Assembly (NCBI GenBank): GCA_026014465.1
Contig: JAOZID010000004.1
Coordinates: forward strand, 62,001-126,000
Direction: 5' to 3'
Length of the DNA: 64,000 nucleotides
DNA from: Candidatus Bathyarchaeota archaeon
GTDB lineage: Archaea > Thermoproteota > Bathyarchaeia > Bathyarchaeales > Bathycorpusculaceae
Shown: positions 17,408 through 27,448 of the stretch, piece by piece
Numbering within the stretch: the stretch's first letter is position 1
Layout: each line of letters begins with the position of its first letter
Program-made: the position numbers and the translations under genes
Notes under the pieces: generated by a model
Databases searched by the model: none
What the model saw: only the letters and a program-made list of their open reading frames with translations
Told to the model about the DNA's origin: nothing

Positions 17408-18628
17408 ATGAACGTTATCATAGTCACTGACACTTTCCCCCCAGAAAAAGTCGGGTCTTACCGCATGCACGATTTAGCCCTGAACCTGCGCAGAGACGGG
17501 TTTGGCGTTAAGGTTTTTTGTCCTCCGCCCACGTTTCCTTTTGGCAGTTTTAAGCGGACTTGGAAACCTGCAAGCGCAACCACTACCCCGCAGGGCATAA
17601 CGGTTGTGAATTTGTGGACTTGGCAGCCTCAATCAGCTTCTCTTTCCACGTTGTCACGAATTTTCTATTACTTGATGATGCCCCTTTTCGCCACGGTAAT
17701 GATTGCCTTGGACGGTGATTTTGACGTGGTGATTACTTCTTCGGGTACGACGCCGTTTCTGTGGCTGCCTGGTTTGGTGGCAAAGAAGCTGCGGCGCAAA
17801 CCTTGGCTGCTTGATGAACGCGACCTGCTCTTAGAAGGCGCAGTCAGCCTGGGGTTCCTAAAAAAAGACCGCATAGCAACCTCCCTGCTCCAAACCCTCG
17901 ACTCTTATTGCCTGAGAACCTGCGACTTCGTAACCGTCACCACCCAAAGCGCAAAAGCCGGCGTCATAGCAAACGGAGCCCCAAAACCCAAAGTCCTATT
18001 CATACCAAACGCCGCCGACACCGACGTTTTCTACCCCTTGACTGTACCTAAGAAACGCCAAGTCATCTATGCGGGAAACATTGAGTACGCTCAGGACTTT
18101 GATTGTGTGTTGTCGGCTATGGAGCAGGTTGCAAGTCACGGTTTGGGCTTGGTGATTGTGGGCGAAGGCGAAGTCAAAGAGCATCTTCAAAACGTAGTTA
18201 CAAAAAGTAATCTTGGTGGGGTGGTTACGTTTTTGGGTGGGGTTGAACGAAGCAAGCTGGCACCTTTGCTGTCGGAGTCGATGGCTGGTCTGGCGCCCCT
18301 AAAACCTGTTGCCATTATTAACGGTTCGATTCCCGCAAAAATTTTTGATTACATGGCTTGTGCTATTCCGTTTGTTGCGTTTGGCGGCTTGGATTTGAAA
18401 CGTATTGTTGACCGTAGCGGTGCGGGTTTTCTAATTGATGCTGACCCCGATGTTTTGGCTAAGACTTTGCTGTATTTGGCGGAGAACTCGCAGGTTATTG
18501 AGGAAATGGGCAGAAACGGCAGGGAATACTGCGAGAAATACTATAACCGACGCCTTATGGCAAAAAAAATCGAAGCTCTGCTGCAGAAAATGTCCCCCGA
18601 CGCTACAGCGGCGCCATCTGCGGCGTAA
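17408..18628 (+). CDS. Glycosyltransferase family 4
   Basis: A 406-residue GT-B enzyme from ATG 17408; GTG 17399 is an alternative three codons upstream. The N-terminus MNVIIVTDTFPPEKVGSYRM is typical of the WbuB-like GT4 subgroup. The C-terminal domain holds IPNAADTDVFYP, VIYAGNIEYAQDF, IVGEGEVKEHL and the region GLAPLKPVAIINGSIPAKIFDYMA, which binds the nucleotide-sugar. It has only weak amphipathic membrane-association segments (about residues 85-130). It is likely to add a sugar to the lipid-linked glycan. Donor unknown. Confidence 0.9.
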   Translation: MNVIIVTDTFPPEKVGSYRMHDLALNLRRDGFGVKVFCPPPTFPFGSFKRTWKPASATTTPQGITVVNLWTWQPQSASLSTLSRIFYYLMMPLFATVMIALDGDFDVVITSSGTTPFLWLPGLVAKKLRRKPWLLDERDLLLEGAVSLGFLKKDRIATSLLQTLDSYCLRTCDFVTVTTQSAKAGVIANGAPKPKVLFIPNAADTDVFYPLTVPKKRQVIYAGNIEYAQDFDCVLSAMEQVASHGLGLVIVGEGEVKEHLQNVVTKSNLGGVVTFLGGVERSKLAPLLSESMAGLAPLKPVAIINGSIPAKIFDYMACAIPFVAFGGLDLKRIVDRSGAGFLIDADPDVLAKTLLYLAENSQVIEEMGRNGREYCEKYYNRRLMAKKIEALLQKMSPDATAAPSAA

Positions 18629-18724
18629 CTGGGCTTTTAACCTTTCACGGTTTGTGAGTTGAACAAAATGAGTCAATTTGTTTCTTAAGAGTATGTTGAA
18701 CGCGCCAAGGAAAGGGTTAGGCGT

Positions 18725-20008
18725 TTGACGGTGGTGGGTGCGGGTTATGTTGGTTTGCCTACTGCAGCGTTGTTTGCTGATGCTGGGTTTAACGTGACCG
18801 CTATTGATTTGCAGCCTTCCATTGTTGAAAGCGTCAACCGATGCGACAGCCCCATTGACGAACCAGGACTAAAAGAGCTAATTTGCCGCAACGTCTTATC
18901 AGGTAGGCTAAGAGCAGTGCTTACCTGCGACGCCGAACTTACCCGCGAAGACGCCATAATCGTCACCGTCCAAACCCCCGTAGACGAAAACAACACCCCT
19001 GACATCAACTTTTTAATGAACGCCCTAGACTTCGTCGGTAATGCCCTAAGGGAAAACAGCCTTGTGGCTATCTGCAGCACCGTGCCCCCGGGAACGCTGT
19101 CAACAAAAGTCAAGCCCCTATTAGAGTTCAAAAGTGACTTAACTGCAGACAAAGACTTCTTCTTAGCATACGTGCCTGAACGAATCGCGCCTGGCAAATC
19201 CTTAAAAGAATTCGTCGAAAGCCCCCGAATCGTCGGCGGAATAGGACCCAACAGCACCGCAGTAATCGGAGACTTGTTTAGCGCGGTTTGCTCCAAGATG
19301 ATACGAACCGACTCTGCCACTGCCGAAATCGTGAAAACCGCCGAGAACACCTTCCGAGACGTAAACATCGCCTTTGCCAACCAGCTTGCCCTTATCTGCG
19401 AAAAACACGGCACCGACGTAATGAACGCCATAGAGTTAGCAAATACGCATCCACGAGTAAACATCCACCTGCCTGGACCAGGAGTTGGTGGACCTTGCTT
19501 GGTTAAAGACCCTTACCTGCTTATACACGGCATCAACTTTGAAAACGATGTTATCACCGCTGCCCGAGCTGTTAATGATTCAATGCCCAAACACGTCGTC
19601 GAGTTAACCTTGAAAGGGTTGAGCGTTGCTGGCAAGCAGCCTGAAAAATCGCGTATAGCCTTCTTGGGCACCGCCTACAAAGCTAATGTTGACGACGCCC
19701 GATATAGCCCCTCCCAGCAAGTAATCACCGAGCTTACCCGCCACGTCGCCGCCACCGTTGTTTATGACCCTTACTGCCCCGCTACGTTTGGCGCCAAAAA
19801 AGCCTCTTGCCTTACTGAAGCTGTTCAAGACGCTGACTGCCTTGTACTGCTAGTTGACCACGCCGACTTCAAGAAACTTGACTGCGCCAAAATAAAATCC
19901 CTCATGAACCCAAACCCTGTAATCATAGACGGCAAACGGCTCGTTGCGTCTCAAACTGCAAAAGAAAACGGTTTCACGTATTTTGGTGTTGGCTGCTGTC
20001 CTGTTTAG
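18725..20008 (+). CDS. wecC: UDP-N-acetyl-D-mannosamine dehydrogenase (UDP-sugar 6-dehydrogenase family)
   Basis: A 427-residue NAD-dependent enzyme that oxidises C6 of a UDP-sugar twice to the uronic acid. The N-terminus MTVVGAGYVGLPTAALFADAG is the nucleotide-binding loop. QTPVDENNTPD, CSTVPPGTLS and YVPERIAPGKS follow, and the catalytic cysteine is in GPGVGGPCLVKDPYLL. The C-terminal UDP-binding domain includes GTAYKANVDDAR and DGKR. Together with the 2-epimerase at 10055 it points to UDP-ManNAcA. A related UDP-GlcNAc or UDP-Glc dehydrogenase cannot be excluded. TTG 18725 is the only start codon available before the Rossmann loop. Confidence 0.9.
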   Translation: MTVVGAGYVGLPTAALFADAGFNVTAIDLQPSIVESVNRCDSPIDEPGLKELICRNVLSGRLRAVLTCDAELTREDAIIVTVQTPVDENNTPDINFLMNALDFVGNALRENSLVAICSTVPPGTLSTKVKPLLEFKSDLTADKDFFLAYVPERIAPGKSLKEFVESPRIVGGIGPNSTAVIGDLFSAVCSKMIRTDSATAEIVKTAENTFRDVNIAFANQLALICEKHGTDVMNAIELANTHPRVNIHLPGPGVGGPCLVKDPYLLIHGINFENDVITAARAVNDSMPKHVVELTLKGLSVAGKQPEKSRIAFLGTAYKANVDDARYSPSQQVITELTRHVAATVVYDPYCPATFGAKKASCLTEAVQDADCLVLLVDHADFKKLDCAKIKSLMNPNPVIIDGKRLVASQTAKENGFTYFGVGCCPV

Positions 20009-20064
20009 TTAGTCCCCGCAGCAAGAAGCTTTGTGTAATTGTTATTCCGCGTGTTGCTGACTAC

Positions 20065-21171
20065 ATGTACCTAACTTGCCTCTACAAAGAACTGCTAAAC
20101 TTATCTGCAGCATACAAAACCTCAGTGCACATCTATTCCCCACACGCACAAGCGTCTTCACTAAGAAATCAGCTGCTTTATCCCGTCGAGATTCTTCGCC
20201 TTTTGTTTGCTAAAAAGCCCTGCGAAAACAACGACGTAATCTTGCATGTTCACTGGCTAGAGTTCCTGTACCGATGGGGTAACACCAAATATGCCGTGCC
20301 GTTTCTGGCTCCTTTCATGCTCGCTTTCCTAACGGTGTATACGCGTTTTTCAAAAACCAAACTAGTCGTCACCATGCACAACGTGCTCCCGCATAACGTT
20401 TACTGGGCTCGCACTGAATACCGCTTTTTCAAATCTGTTTTAACCAATCTTTCAGACGCCGTGTTTGTGCACAGTTCCTTCCAAAAAAGCATACTTGAAG
20501 AATTCTATGGACTCACCCCAGAAAAAGTGCATGTTCTAAAGCATGGTCTTTTCAAGTATCCCCTGCAGCCTGACCCCGCTAAGAAACTGCGTGCACGCAA
20601 GGCTTTGGGGATTTCGCCAAACGAGGTTGTCTTCTCTTTTATAGGCGCAATCTCCGAGTACAAAGGCGTTGGTGTCCTTTTAGATGCCATGCAACAAAAG
20701 CAGGGTAAATCGCGGATTCGCGTGATACTTGCTGGTGAATCTGACAAAACATATCTTCGTTACCTGCAAAAAAACTACTCAAAAATCCTTGGCGACAAAC
20801 ACGTCATTTTTTTAAACAAGCGTTTATCAGAAACCGAGTTAGACACCGTTCTTAGCGTGGCTGACTTTGGCATCTGCCCCTACACAAACGCGACCACCCC
20901 CGCTACCCTTATGGATTTTTTGATTTACCATTTGCCCATAGTTACAACCGATGACCCCAACGTTTTGGACGTGCTAAAAACGTATCCTGCAGTTGTTGCT
21001 AAACGGGGCGATGTGGCTTCGCTTACGCAGGCTATTAGTTTTGCGTGTGCTAATTCTTCGGATTTGACCAAAAAAGCTGTGCGCTCAAACGATGCCCAGT
21101 CGTTTGTTGATGCTTGGACGCTATCAGCAAAAATAACCTTAACCTCTTACCTAGCTGTAACTAACCGTTAA
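20065..21171 (+). CDS. Glycosyltransferase family 4
   Basis: A 368-residue product from ATG 20065. The features are HVHWLEFLYR, a membrane-associating segment VPFLAPFMLAFLTV, TMHNVLPHN, FVHSSFQKSIL, VLKHGLF, and the donor-binding region ICPYTNATTPATLMDFLIYHLPIV. The first Rossmann strand expected in this family is missing from the annotated N-terminus. The same frame upstream reads KLCVIVIPRVADYM without any ATG, GTG or TTG, so translation may start at a rare codon. The gene follows the UDP-sugar dehydrogenase by about 55 bases. Confidence 0.85.
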   Translation: MYLTCLYKELLNLSAAYKTSVHIYSPHAQASSLRNQLLYPVEILRLLFAKKPCENNDVILHVHWLEFLYRWGNTKYAVPFLAPFMLAFLTVYTRFSKTKLVVTMHNVLPHNVYWARTEYRFFKSVLTNLSDAVFVHSSFQKSILEEFYGLTPEKVHVLKHGLFKYPLQPDPAKKLRARKALGISPNEVVFSFIGAISEYKGVGVLLDAMQQKQGKSRIRVILAGESDKTYLRYLQKNYSKILGDKHVIFLNKRLSETELDTVLSVADFGICPYTNATTPATLMDFLIYHLPIVTTDDPNVLDVLKTYPAVVAKRGDVASLTQAISFACANSSDLTKKAVRSNDAQSFVDAWTLSAKITLTSYLAVTNR

Positions 21172-21268
21172 CTCTAAGACGATTTTTGTATGATGTGGCG
21201 AGATTTTACGTTAACAATTTTTCTGTGCAGCCTAACTTTTTCTGTAATTGCTGGTTTGCCCAAACTTT

Positions 21269-22147
21269 ATGCCTCCACACGTAACTATAGTCATTTTAAA
21301 CTATAACCGCAAAGCAGTTCTTAGCGACTGCCTAGATTTCCTGCTAAAAGTTGAGTACCCCAACTATGACGTAGTAGTGGTAGATAACGCTTCGACAGAC
21401 CGCAAAACCAACGAACTACAACACAAATTCCCTTCTGTGCGCTTCATTGTAAACCCTGAAAACTTTGGGTACGCCCAAGGCAACAACATCGGTATAAACC
21501 ACGCCCTTCTCAACGGCGCTAAATACATCTTGATCCTCAACGACGACACCGCAGTCCGCCCAAACTTCCTGACTGAATTGGTTAACGTAGCTGAAAGCAA
21601 CCCCCACGCTGGAATGTTGATTCCCAAGGTTCTTTGTTTTGAAGAACCTGACAAGCTCTACCAAGCTCACGGCAGCTTCAACTACTACCTGTATATGGTT
21701 CATGGACGCCTCGACACGGTTGATGAGCCCGTGGAAGTAGACCGCGTGTTTGGAACAGCCATACTTGTGAAACGTGCTGTTGTCGACGAAGTAGGCTTGC
21801 TGGATTCGCAGTTCTTCCTTTATTTCGAAGACTTCGACTGGTGTTACCGCGCCACAAAAGCAGGCTACAAACTAGTTTACGTGCCCTCCGCAACAATCTA
21901 CCACAAAGTCTCCAAATCCTTTAGCGGAAAACCCAACCCTCTGGTCATGTACTACTCAACAAGAAACGAGTTGCTGTTTGCCAAAAAACACCTCAACCCC
22001 CTGCTTTTCTGGCCCCTCTGGGTTCCAAGATTCACCTACAGAGTTCTTCGCTGTTTGCTTACCACAGGAAAACCACAACCTGCAGCGTACATGATGCGGG
22101 GGTTCTTTGATTTCACTAAATCAAAATTTGGAAAACTGGGTGCCTAG
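21269..22147 (+). CDS. GT2 glycosyltransferase, rhamnosyltransferase-like
   Basis: A 292-residue GT-A enzyme from ATG 21269; the frame is open from TTG 21248. It has VTIVILNYNRKAVLSDCL, DNASTDRKT and NPENFGYAQGNNIGI, which is characteristic of the WbbL-type GT2 group often acting as rhamnosyltransferases. LILNDDTAVRP supplies the metal-binding acidic residues. FFLYFEDFDWCYRA is the ED-type catalytic region. Because rmlABCD lie about 8 kb downstream, rhamnose transfer is plausible but not demonstrated. The next GT2 gene starts practically at its stop. Confidence 0.9.
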   Translation: MPPHVTIVILNYNRKAVLSDCLDFLLKVEYPNYDVVVVDNASTDRKTNELQHKFPSVRFIVNPENFGYAQGNNIGINHALLNGAKYILILNDDTAVRPNFLTELVNVAESNPHAGMLIPKVLCFEEPDKLYQAHGSFNYYLYMVHGRLDTVDEPVEVDRVFGTAILVKRAVVDEVGLLDSQFFLYFEDFDWCYRATKAGYKLVYVPSATIYHKVSKSFSGKPNPLVMYYSTRNELLFAKKHLNPLLFWPLWVPRFTYRVLRCLLTTGKPQPAAYMMRGFFDFTKSKFGKLGA

Positions 22148-22148
22148 T

Positions 22149-23102
22149 TTGGTTAACAAAAAATCTGCCGCGGCGCCTTTTGAGCCTTTGATTAGCGTTG
22201 TCATACCAACGTATAACCGAGCTCACGTGTTGCCTCGCGCGATAAACAGTGTCTTAAGCCAGAGTTACCCGAACTTTGAATTAATCGTTGTAGACGACTG
22301 CTCAACTGACTCCACAAAAGCCGTCATAGACAGCTTTGATGATGAACGGTTACGGTATATTCGGCATGAAAAGAATCAGGGTGCTGTTTGTGCGCGTAAC
22401 ACTGGGATAAAGGCGGCTAAGGGGGAGTACATAGCTTTTCAGGATAGTGATGATGAATGGTTGCCTGAAAAACTGCGGGTGCAGGTTTCTGCTTTTGCTT
22501 GTGTTTCTTTGGAGGTTGGGGTTGTTTACACTAGTTTTTGGAGTATATGTGGTGGTGACCAGATGGTTTGTTATCCTTGTTTAGATGAAGTGAAGCAGAC
22601 TGAGGGGGATGTTCATTGTTCTATGTTGCGGAAAAATTTTGTTGGGACACCTACTGCTTTGGTTCGCAAGGAATGTTTTGATGTGGTTGGGTTGTTTGAG
22701 GATTTGCCTTGTTTGCAGGAGTGGGCTTTGTGGCTCAAGCTTTCTCAGCGTTACCACTTCAAGTACGTCAAAGAACCCTTGGTGAACGCTTATGCCCAAC
22801 CCGACAGCATCTCACGCAAAACAGCCTCCCTCATAACCGCCCGCAAATACCTCCTAAACAAATACTATGACGAAATCTCGAAAACGCCAAAACTGCTAAG
22901 CCGACACTTCTTTGAAATAGGCACCTACCTGTGTCTTAACGGTGAAATAAACGAAGGCAAAAATTATTTCTTCAAAGCTGTAAAAGCATACCCGTTTGAT
23001 TCTAAACTGCTTTTCTCAACGTTCTTTTCCCTGTTTGGGCAAAAAATCTACAACAACGTTGCAGGGGTTTACTTGCAGAGTAAATCCTTAGCTCAAACGT
23101 AA
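22149..23102 (+). CDS. GT2 glycosyltransferase
   Basis: A 317-residue GT-A enzyme from TTG 22149. The frame extends back to 22107 inside the upstream gene. The GT2 signatures are ISVVIPTYNRAHVLPRAINS, VVDDCSTDST, NQGAVCARNTGIKAA and FQDSDDEWLPEKL. LPCLQEWALWLKLSQRYHFKYV provides the catalytic-base region. The C-terminal 80 residues are helical and may help membrane association. It is one of two tandem GT2 genes, which probably act in consecutive steps on the same glycan. Confidence 0.9.
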   Translation: MVNKKSAAAPFEPLISVVIPTYNRAHVLPRAINSVLSQSYPNFELIVVDDCSTDSTKAVIDSFDDERLRYIRHEKNQGAVCARNTGIKAAKGEYIAFQDSDDEWLPEKLRVQVSAFACVSLEVGVVYTSFWSICGGDQMVCYPCLDEVKQTEGDVHCSMLRKNFVGTPTALVRKECFDVVGLFEDLPCLQEWALWLKLSQRYHFKYVKEPLVNAYAQPDSISRKTASLITARKYLLNKYYDEISKTPKLLSRHFFEIGTYLCLNGEINEGKNYFFKAVKAYPFDSKLLFSTFFSLFGQKIYNNVAGVYLQSKSLAQT

Positions 23103-23125
23103 ACTGGTTCACACGTGAAACATGA

Positions 23126-26100
23126 TTGTTTAGTTCCCGCTTAAAATTCAGCAGCTTTCTTGTGCAGGTTCTCACGCTTTTCTTGGCTGACCTCCCCGTT
23201 TTGGGGTTCATGTACCTGTACCTTAACATACCTACAAGACTCGTTACGATTGCCCTGTTTTTGGTGCTGTTTGACGCGGTAATCTTGATTTATGTTTTTA
23301 ACAAATCTTTCCAGTTGAGCTTAAACTTCAAAGTAGCCTCCCCGGAATTGGTGCTGGTATGTGTCTATGCTGCCTGCTTGCTCGTTGTTGCCTTTACGCC
23401 TTCTTTAAGCAGCCAAGTCATCGTTGATTTGGGTTCTTTGCCTTTGCTTAACTGGCTTAGACTAACCGCGGGCACCCTCCTTGGACTCTTCCTGCCTGGA
23501 TACGCCTTAATCACCCTGTTTTCCCACAAACTCTCCAGCATCCCCCTAATAATCTCCTCTTTGCTGCTAACTGTTTTCATAAACTCCATCATATCCTTCA
23601 TCGCCATACTGTCTGCACAATCCGCTCTTACGTGGATGCTGCTTAGCAACGTTGTGATTCTTGGTTTTAGCTTAGCCCGAACCTTGCAGCAACGAAAAAC
23701 CGTTTTCCCCCTAAAGCGCCTGCAAAACGTAACCCTGAATCTGCACAGCGAACACTTCCTGCTGATTCTTTTGTGCCTGTTTCACATATCCGTCTTGGTT
23801 TCCGTGTTTCTCCTAAGCGGCTTGCCCTTCCCCAACGGCGACATGTGGGACCACACAGCATACGCGGTCAGGCTAGAAAACAATGACCTGCTAAGGTTTG
23901 GGTATTTGACGTATCCACCGTTTTTTGCAGTGCATCTTTTCTCGTTTAGCCAGCTTGCTGCCATTCCTGCTATGAACGTTTCTAACTTGCTGGGTTTGCT
24001 AAATGTGGTGACTGTTTTGGCGTTTTATGCTCTAACGCTTGGGCTTACGAAAAGAAAAGCCGTTGCGTTCCTATCAACACTTGTTTTCACCTTGTTTGGC
24101 AGCTTTACCTTTTTAGTTCAAACCCTGCTTGGCGAAATGGCAACTAACCCCCAACAACTCTCAAACTCTTTCCAGACCGTTTCTAGAAAAACCATGCAAA
24201 TCAACTCCCTATATCCGCTGTCAAACATTTACGCGTACGCCCCCATCACACTGGACCTTATCTCCGTTATGATTCTAACCCTGCTTTTCATAAAAAAAGA
24301 CAAAAACGCCGTTTTGTACGGTGTTGAAGCTCTTTTGATAGCAAACCTGTTTGCGATGCACGTTGCAGAAGTAACCTACATTTTCATTTTCTTGATAGTT
24401 GCTTTGCTCTTGAATTTCACAAGCATAAAAGACCTCTTCTCCTTAACCGTGGGTGTCTGGCTGGGATTCATAACCTTCCTAACGTTGCCCTTCACAAGGT
24501 CAACTCTATCTGTTTACTTAGCGCTTCTGTACGCCGCCATTTTCCTTTTTGCCCTGATGCTTAAACGGTTTAACTTGACTCCGAAAATTCGCCTGTACCT
24601 TGGAAAAACATACCGTTTCTTTGCAACCAAATACTTCGTTGCAATACTGGTTTTCCTTGCGCTGTCATTGTATGGCATTTTCCTGTACAGCTGGGACGTA
24701 CTGTACATGCAAAACGACAGCTACATCTCCAGTTCACTGTATTACCTTGGCGTAGCCCCATCATATTTCCTACCCATCGCCATAGGAGTCCCCGTAACCA
24801 TAAGCGTGATTTACTTTTGCTATTGCCTCTTTGCAAAAACCTCTCTTGACTCAACAGAGCTTCATGCAATCTTGTTTTTGGGCATCGCGTTTGTTTTGGC
24901 GCTTGTGCTGGGCAAGGCTATAACATATGTCAACCTTTCAGGCACCATGATCTACCGTGAACTGCGGATAATTCAGCTTTTTGGCGGGCTCTTTTTTTCT
25001 GTGGTTTCTGGTTTTGCGTTGTATGCAGTTTTTAAGCATTTTAGGCGCAGCGGGGTTAAGCAGAAGCGCCTTTTGTCGGTGGGTCTGGGCTTTCTGGTTC
25101 TTTTCGGTTCAGGCTCCACTTTGCTTTCAACGGTGTTTTGGTCAAACACTGGGCTTCTCTCTTACTCTCTAAACTCCAACGAAGTCGAAGCCTTAGACTT
25201 CCTAAAAGGCAAACTAAACGCTTCCGACGTAGTTTTAACCTACAGCCAAGAATCAAACTTCAAAGCAGGCATAGCAGGCGCAACCACAATCACCCGATAC
25301 TCCGACGTATTCAGGTCCTCCTCCTCAAGCATTCCCCGATACTTCCTTCAAACAATAGACTACATTTACCTCACAAGCCAAGAAATAGCCACGATAAAAT
25401 CCTCTGATTCCTACGTTGAATCCCTGCTAGATGCATTGCCTGTGGTTTTTAGTAACGATAACGTAACGATATTTCATGTTCCCTTGTACGTCAAGACCTT
25501 TTCAGGCAGCAATCGTGTTCCTGTGGTGCTCAGCGGCAGTTTGTCTGCTGCTTCGCCGCAATTAGCGCTGCTTGACTCCTTAGGTGTCTCCTACAGCTTA
25601 CATTACGACTGGGAACCTGAAGTTTTCGAAAACACCGACACCATCATCCTCACAAGCGACATAAAAAACGCGGCTTTAGCCAAAAAGTTTGAGGACTGGG
25701 CAAGAAACGGTGGTAACTTGATTGTTCTGGGCGGTGAAGGTCACTTTTCAGAGTTGATGGGTCTTCGCTCAAAGACTAACCTTGTTTTTGAAGAAAACTG
25801 GTGCTCAGATAACTGCTTCCAAGACTGGGCTTTCGACTTAAGAGGCCTGTCCACAGGAAACCTTTCCATAACCACCTTTGACGAACAACAAGACAAACGC
25901 GGTCTTCTCGTTAACGCCTCCACAGGAGGCATATTCGGATTCCATTACCACAGCAACCACTCCCTAACCTTCCCTTTTGCGATAGGTACCTGGTTTAATC
26001 TTGTTGAAAACCGTTCGTCCATAACGAACTCTTTGATTCTGATGAACGGGCAAGCTTCTGGAGTTGGGTTCTGGGACGCCGACTACAGCCTTGACTACTA

Positions 26101-27364
26101 CTACGATTGTGGACAAATCATTTACGACATCGCCGAGATTTCGCCAAACAGCTGCCAAAAAATTGAATTATACTTCCCCGACGCCCAAACCTGCTACGTG
26201 TACCTTAACGACACGTTGGTTTTCACGGGGCCTAGGCCTACAAAGTATGATTCTCCTTTGGTAATGTATGGAAACACGGTGGAGTCTCTTATTGCGAACT
26301 GGTTTGTGGGTTGTTATCAGGCGGTTTGGGCTGATTTGTATTACATGGAGCCTCATGTGGTGTCTGCTGATGGCTTGTTGCTGCCTGAGGGGTTTGTTTC
26401 TGCTGGTTTTTGCTTTAACGTGAGTTCTCCTAAAAGCTGCGCCGAATCAGACGTTTGCTCCCTGTGCTGGTACACGTCAGGAGACGAAAAAGTCGCGCCC
26501 CTAATCTTTACCAAAGCCGTTGATGCTGGGGCGTTTACGTATCTTGATTTTACTTTTCCCCTTTCACTTGTCCCTTGTTTGGAATGTTTTTCAGATGCTT
26601 TGCTTGCAAACTTGGGTTTGACCAGTTACACACAACACTCTACTGACATGTTTTTGCATATAGAAATCTACGGCGACCAAATCCTAAGCGGCGCTGTTGA
26701 CTTAACTTCAAAAGTCATGACCTTTAGCGGCTCTAACATAACATACTCTTTTGCAGAAACCAACGGCGAAACAACATCCGCGGTAACAGGTAACAAACTG
26801 CTTTTCAGCGCCGCCGAAGCCTTCACGCTATCCCTAAACGGGTCTTGCACAATACAGCCCCTACACGACCAGTACATACAAATCCTAATCCCCAACCAAA
26901 CCGCCCTCACCCTAACCCCCAAAAACCCCCAATCAGAAATCTCAACTCGCGCCTACACCACAGACCCCACAAGCTGGCGTGAAATCTCAAAAGCAACCAT
27001 TCACTCCAACTCCCCCATCACCATAACTGCCCGCACATTAGACCTCACCGCCATGGGGTCTGCAACTTTTGCAGGAGCCTTCTTCGATATCCCCTATGAT
27101 TCTGTAGTTGGCACAGGCACTGGCGAAGTTACCTTGACTGGAGAAATGGCTTATGACCTGTTAGCTTCTGACCAGTATAGCTCGCGAACCTTTGGGATCT
27201 CTTTTGTGCTAAATGGGTCTTACAAGTACGATTACCCATCGCTATTAGAAATCGAGTTGCCCCCTGAACTGTTGAACCTGTCAAACCTTTCAGTGATGCT
27301 TGCTATCATGCTGTACGCTATCTTTGCAGTTTTGCTGCTAAAACGGTGCCCTCAACGCGGGTAA
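23126..27364 (+). CDS. Giant GT-C-like membrane protein with multidomain ectodomain
   Basis: A 1412-residue protein. Residues 1 to about 680 hold more than a dozen membrane helices. An N-terminal DUF1616-like stretch has GLFLPGYALITLF, and a long loop carries FPNGDMWDHTAYAVR (around residue 240), the acidic first-loop motif of GT-C enzymes. Residues from about 690 to 1385 are extracytoplasmic. They include a flavodoxin/GATase-like fold (ARNGGNLIVLGGEGHFSEL, about 850-880) and beta-rich domains with many Trp and Tyr residues. A final helix (about 1387-1407) is followed by KRCPQRG. It starts at TTG 23126. It may be a glycan polymerising or transferring enzyme held to the surface layer. The exact role is not known. 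Confidence 0.72.
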   Translation: MFSSRLKFSSFLVQVLTLFLADLPVLGFMYLYLNIPTRLVTIALFLVLFDAVILIYVFNKSFQLSLNFKVASPELVLVCVYAACLLVVAFTPSLSSQVIVDLGSLPLLNWLRLTAGTLLGLFLPGYALITLFSHKLSSIPLIISSLLLTVFINSIISFIAILSAQSALTWMLLSNVVILGFSLARTLQQRKTVFPLKRLQNVTLNLHSEHFLLILLCLFHISVLVSVFLLSGLPFPNGDMWDHTAYAVRLENNDLLRFGYLTYPPFFAVHLFSFSQLAAIPAMNVSNLLGLLNVVTVLAFYALTLGLTKRKAVAFLSTLVFTLFGSFTFLVQTLLGEMATNPQQLSNSFQTVSRKTMQINSLYPLSNIYAYAPITLDLISVMILTLLFIKKDKNAVLYGVEALLIANLFAMHVAEVTYIFIFLIVALLLNFTSIKDLFSLTVGVWLGFITFLTLPFTRSTLSVYLALLYAAIFLFALMLKRFNLTPKIRLYLGKTYRFFATKYFVAILVFLALSLYGIFLYSWDVLYMQNDSYISSSLYYLGVAPSYFLPIAIGVPVTISVIYFCYCLFAKTSLDSTELHAILFLGIAFVLALVLGKAITYVNLSGTMIYRELRIIQLFGGLFFSVVSGFALYAVFKHFRRSGVKQKRLLSVGLGFLVLFGSGSTLLSTVFWSNTGLLSYSLNSNEVEALDFLKGKLNASDVVLTYSQESNFKAGIAGATTITRYSDVFRSSSSSIPRYFLQTIDYIYLTSQEIATIKSSDSYVESLLDALPVVFSNDNVTIFHVPLYVKTFSGSNRVPVVLSGSLSAASPQLALLDSLGVSYSLHYDWEPEVFENTDTIILTSDIKNAALAKKFEDWARNGGNLIVLGGEGHFSELMGLRSKTNLVFEENWCSDNCFQDWAFDLRGLSTGNLSITTFDEQQDKRGLLVNASTGGIFGFHYHSNHSLTFPFAIGTWFNLVENRSSITNSLILMNGQASGVGFWDADYSLDYYYDCGQIIYDIAEISPNSCQKIELYFPDAQTCYVYLNDTLVFTGPRPTKYDSPLVMYGNTVESLIANWFVGCYQAVWADLYYMEPHVVSADGLLLPEGFVSAGFCFNVSSPKSCAESDVCSLCWYTSGDEKVAPLIFTKAVDAGAFTYLDFTFPLSLVPCLECFSDALLANLGLTSYTQHSTDMFLHIEIYGDQILSGAVDLTSKVMTFSGSNITYSFAETNGETTSAVTGNKLLFSAAEAFTLSLNGSCTIQPLHDQYIQILIPNQTALTLTPKNPQSEISTRAYTTDPTSWREISKATIHSNSPITITARTLDLTAMGSATFAGAFFDIPYDSVVGTGTGEVTLTGEMAYDLLASDQYSSRTFGISFVLNGSYKYDYPSLLEIELPPELLNLSNLSVMLAIMLYAIFAVLLLKRCPQRG

Positions 27365-27448
27365 TCTGGTTGTGTGTTAAACTTGTGGTTTTCAACATCT
27401 TGTTTGGCGGGTTTGCCAGAAAACATTTTGAAATAGGAGAAAAATGAA

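Noticed and set aside
18745-19464. 239-codon minus-strand open frame inside the UDP-ManNAc dehydrogenase gene
   Set aside because: It is antisense to a gene with clear family motifs. Its sequence is biased by codon usage of the true gene, with no recognisable motifs.
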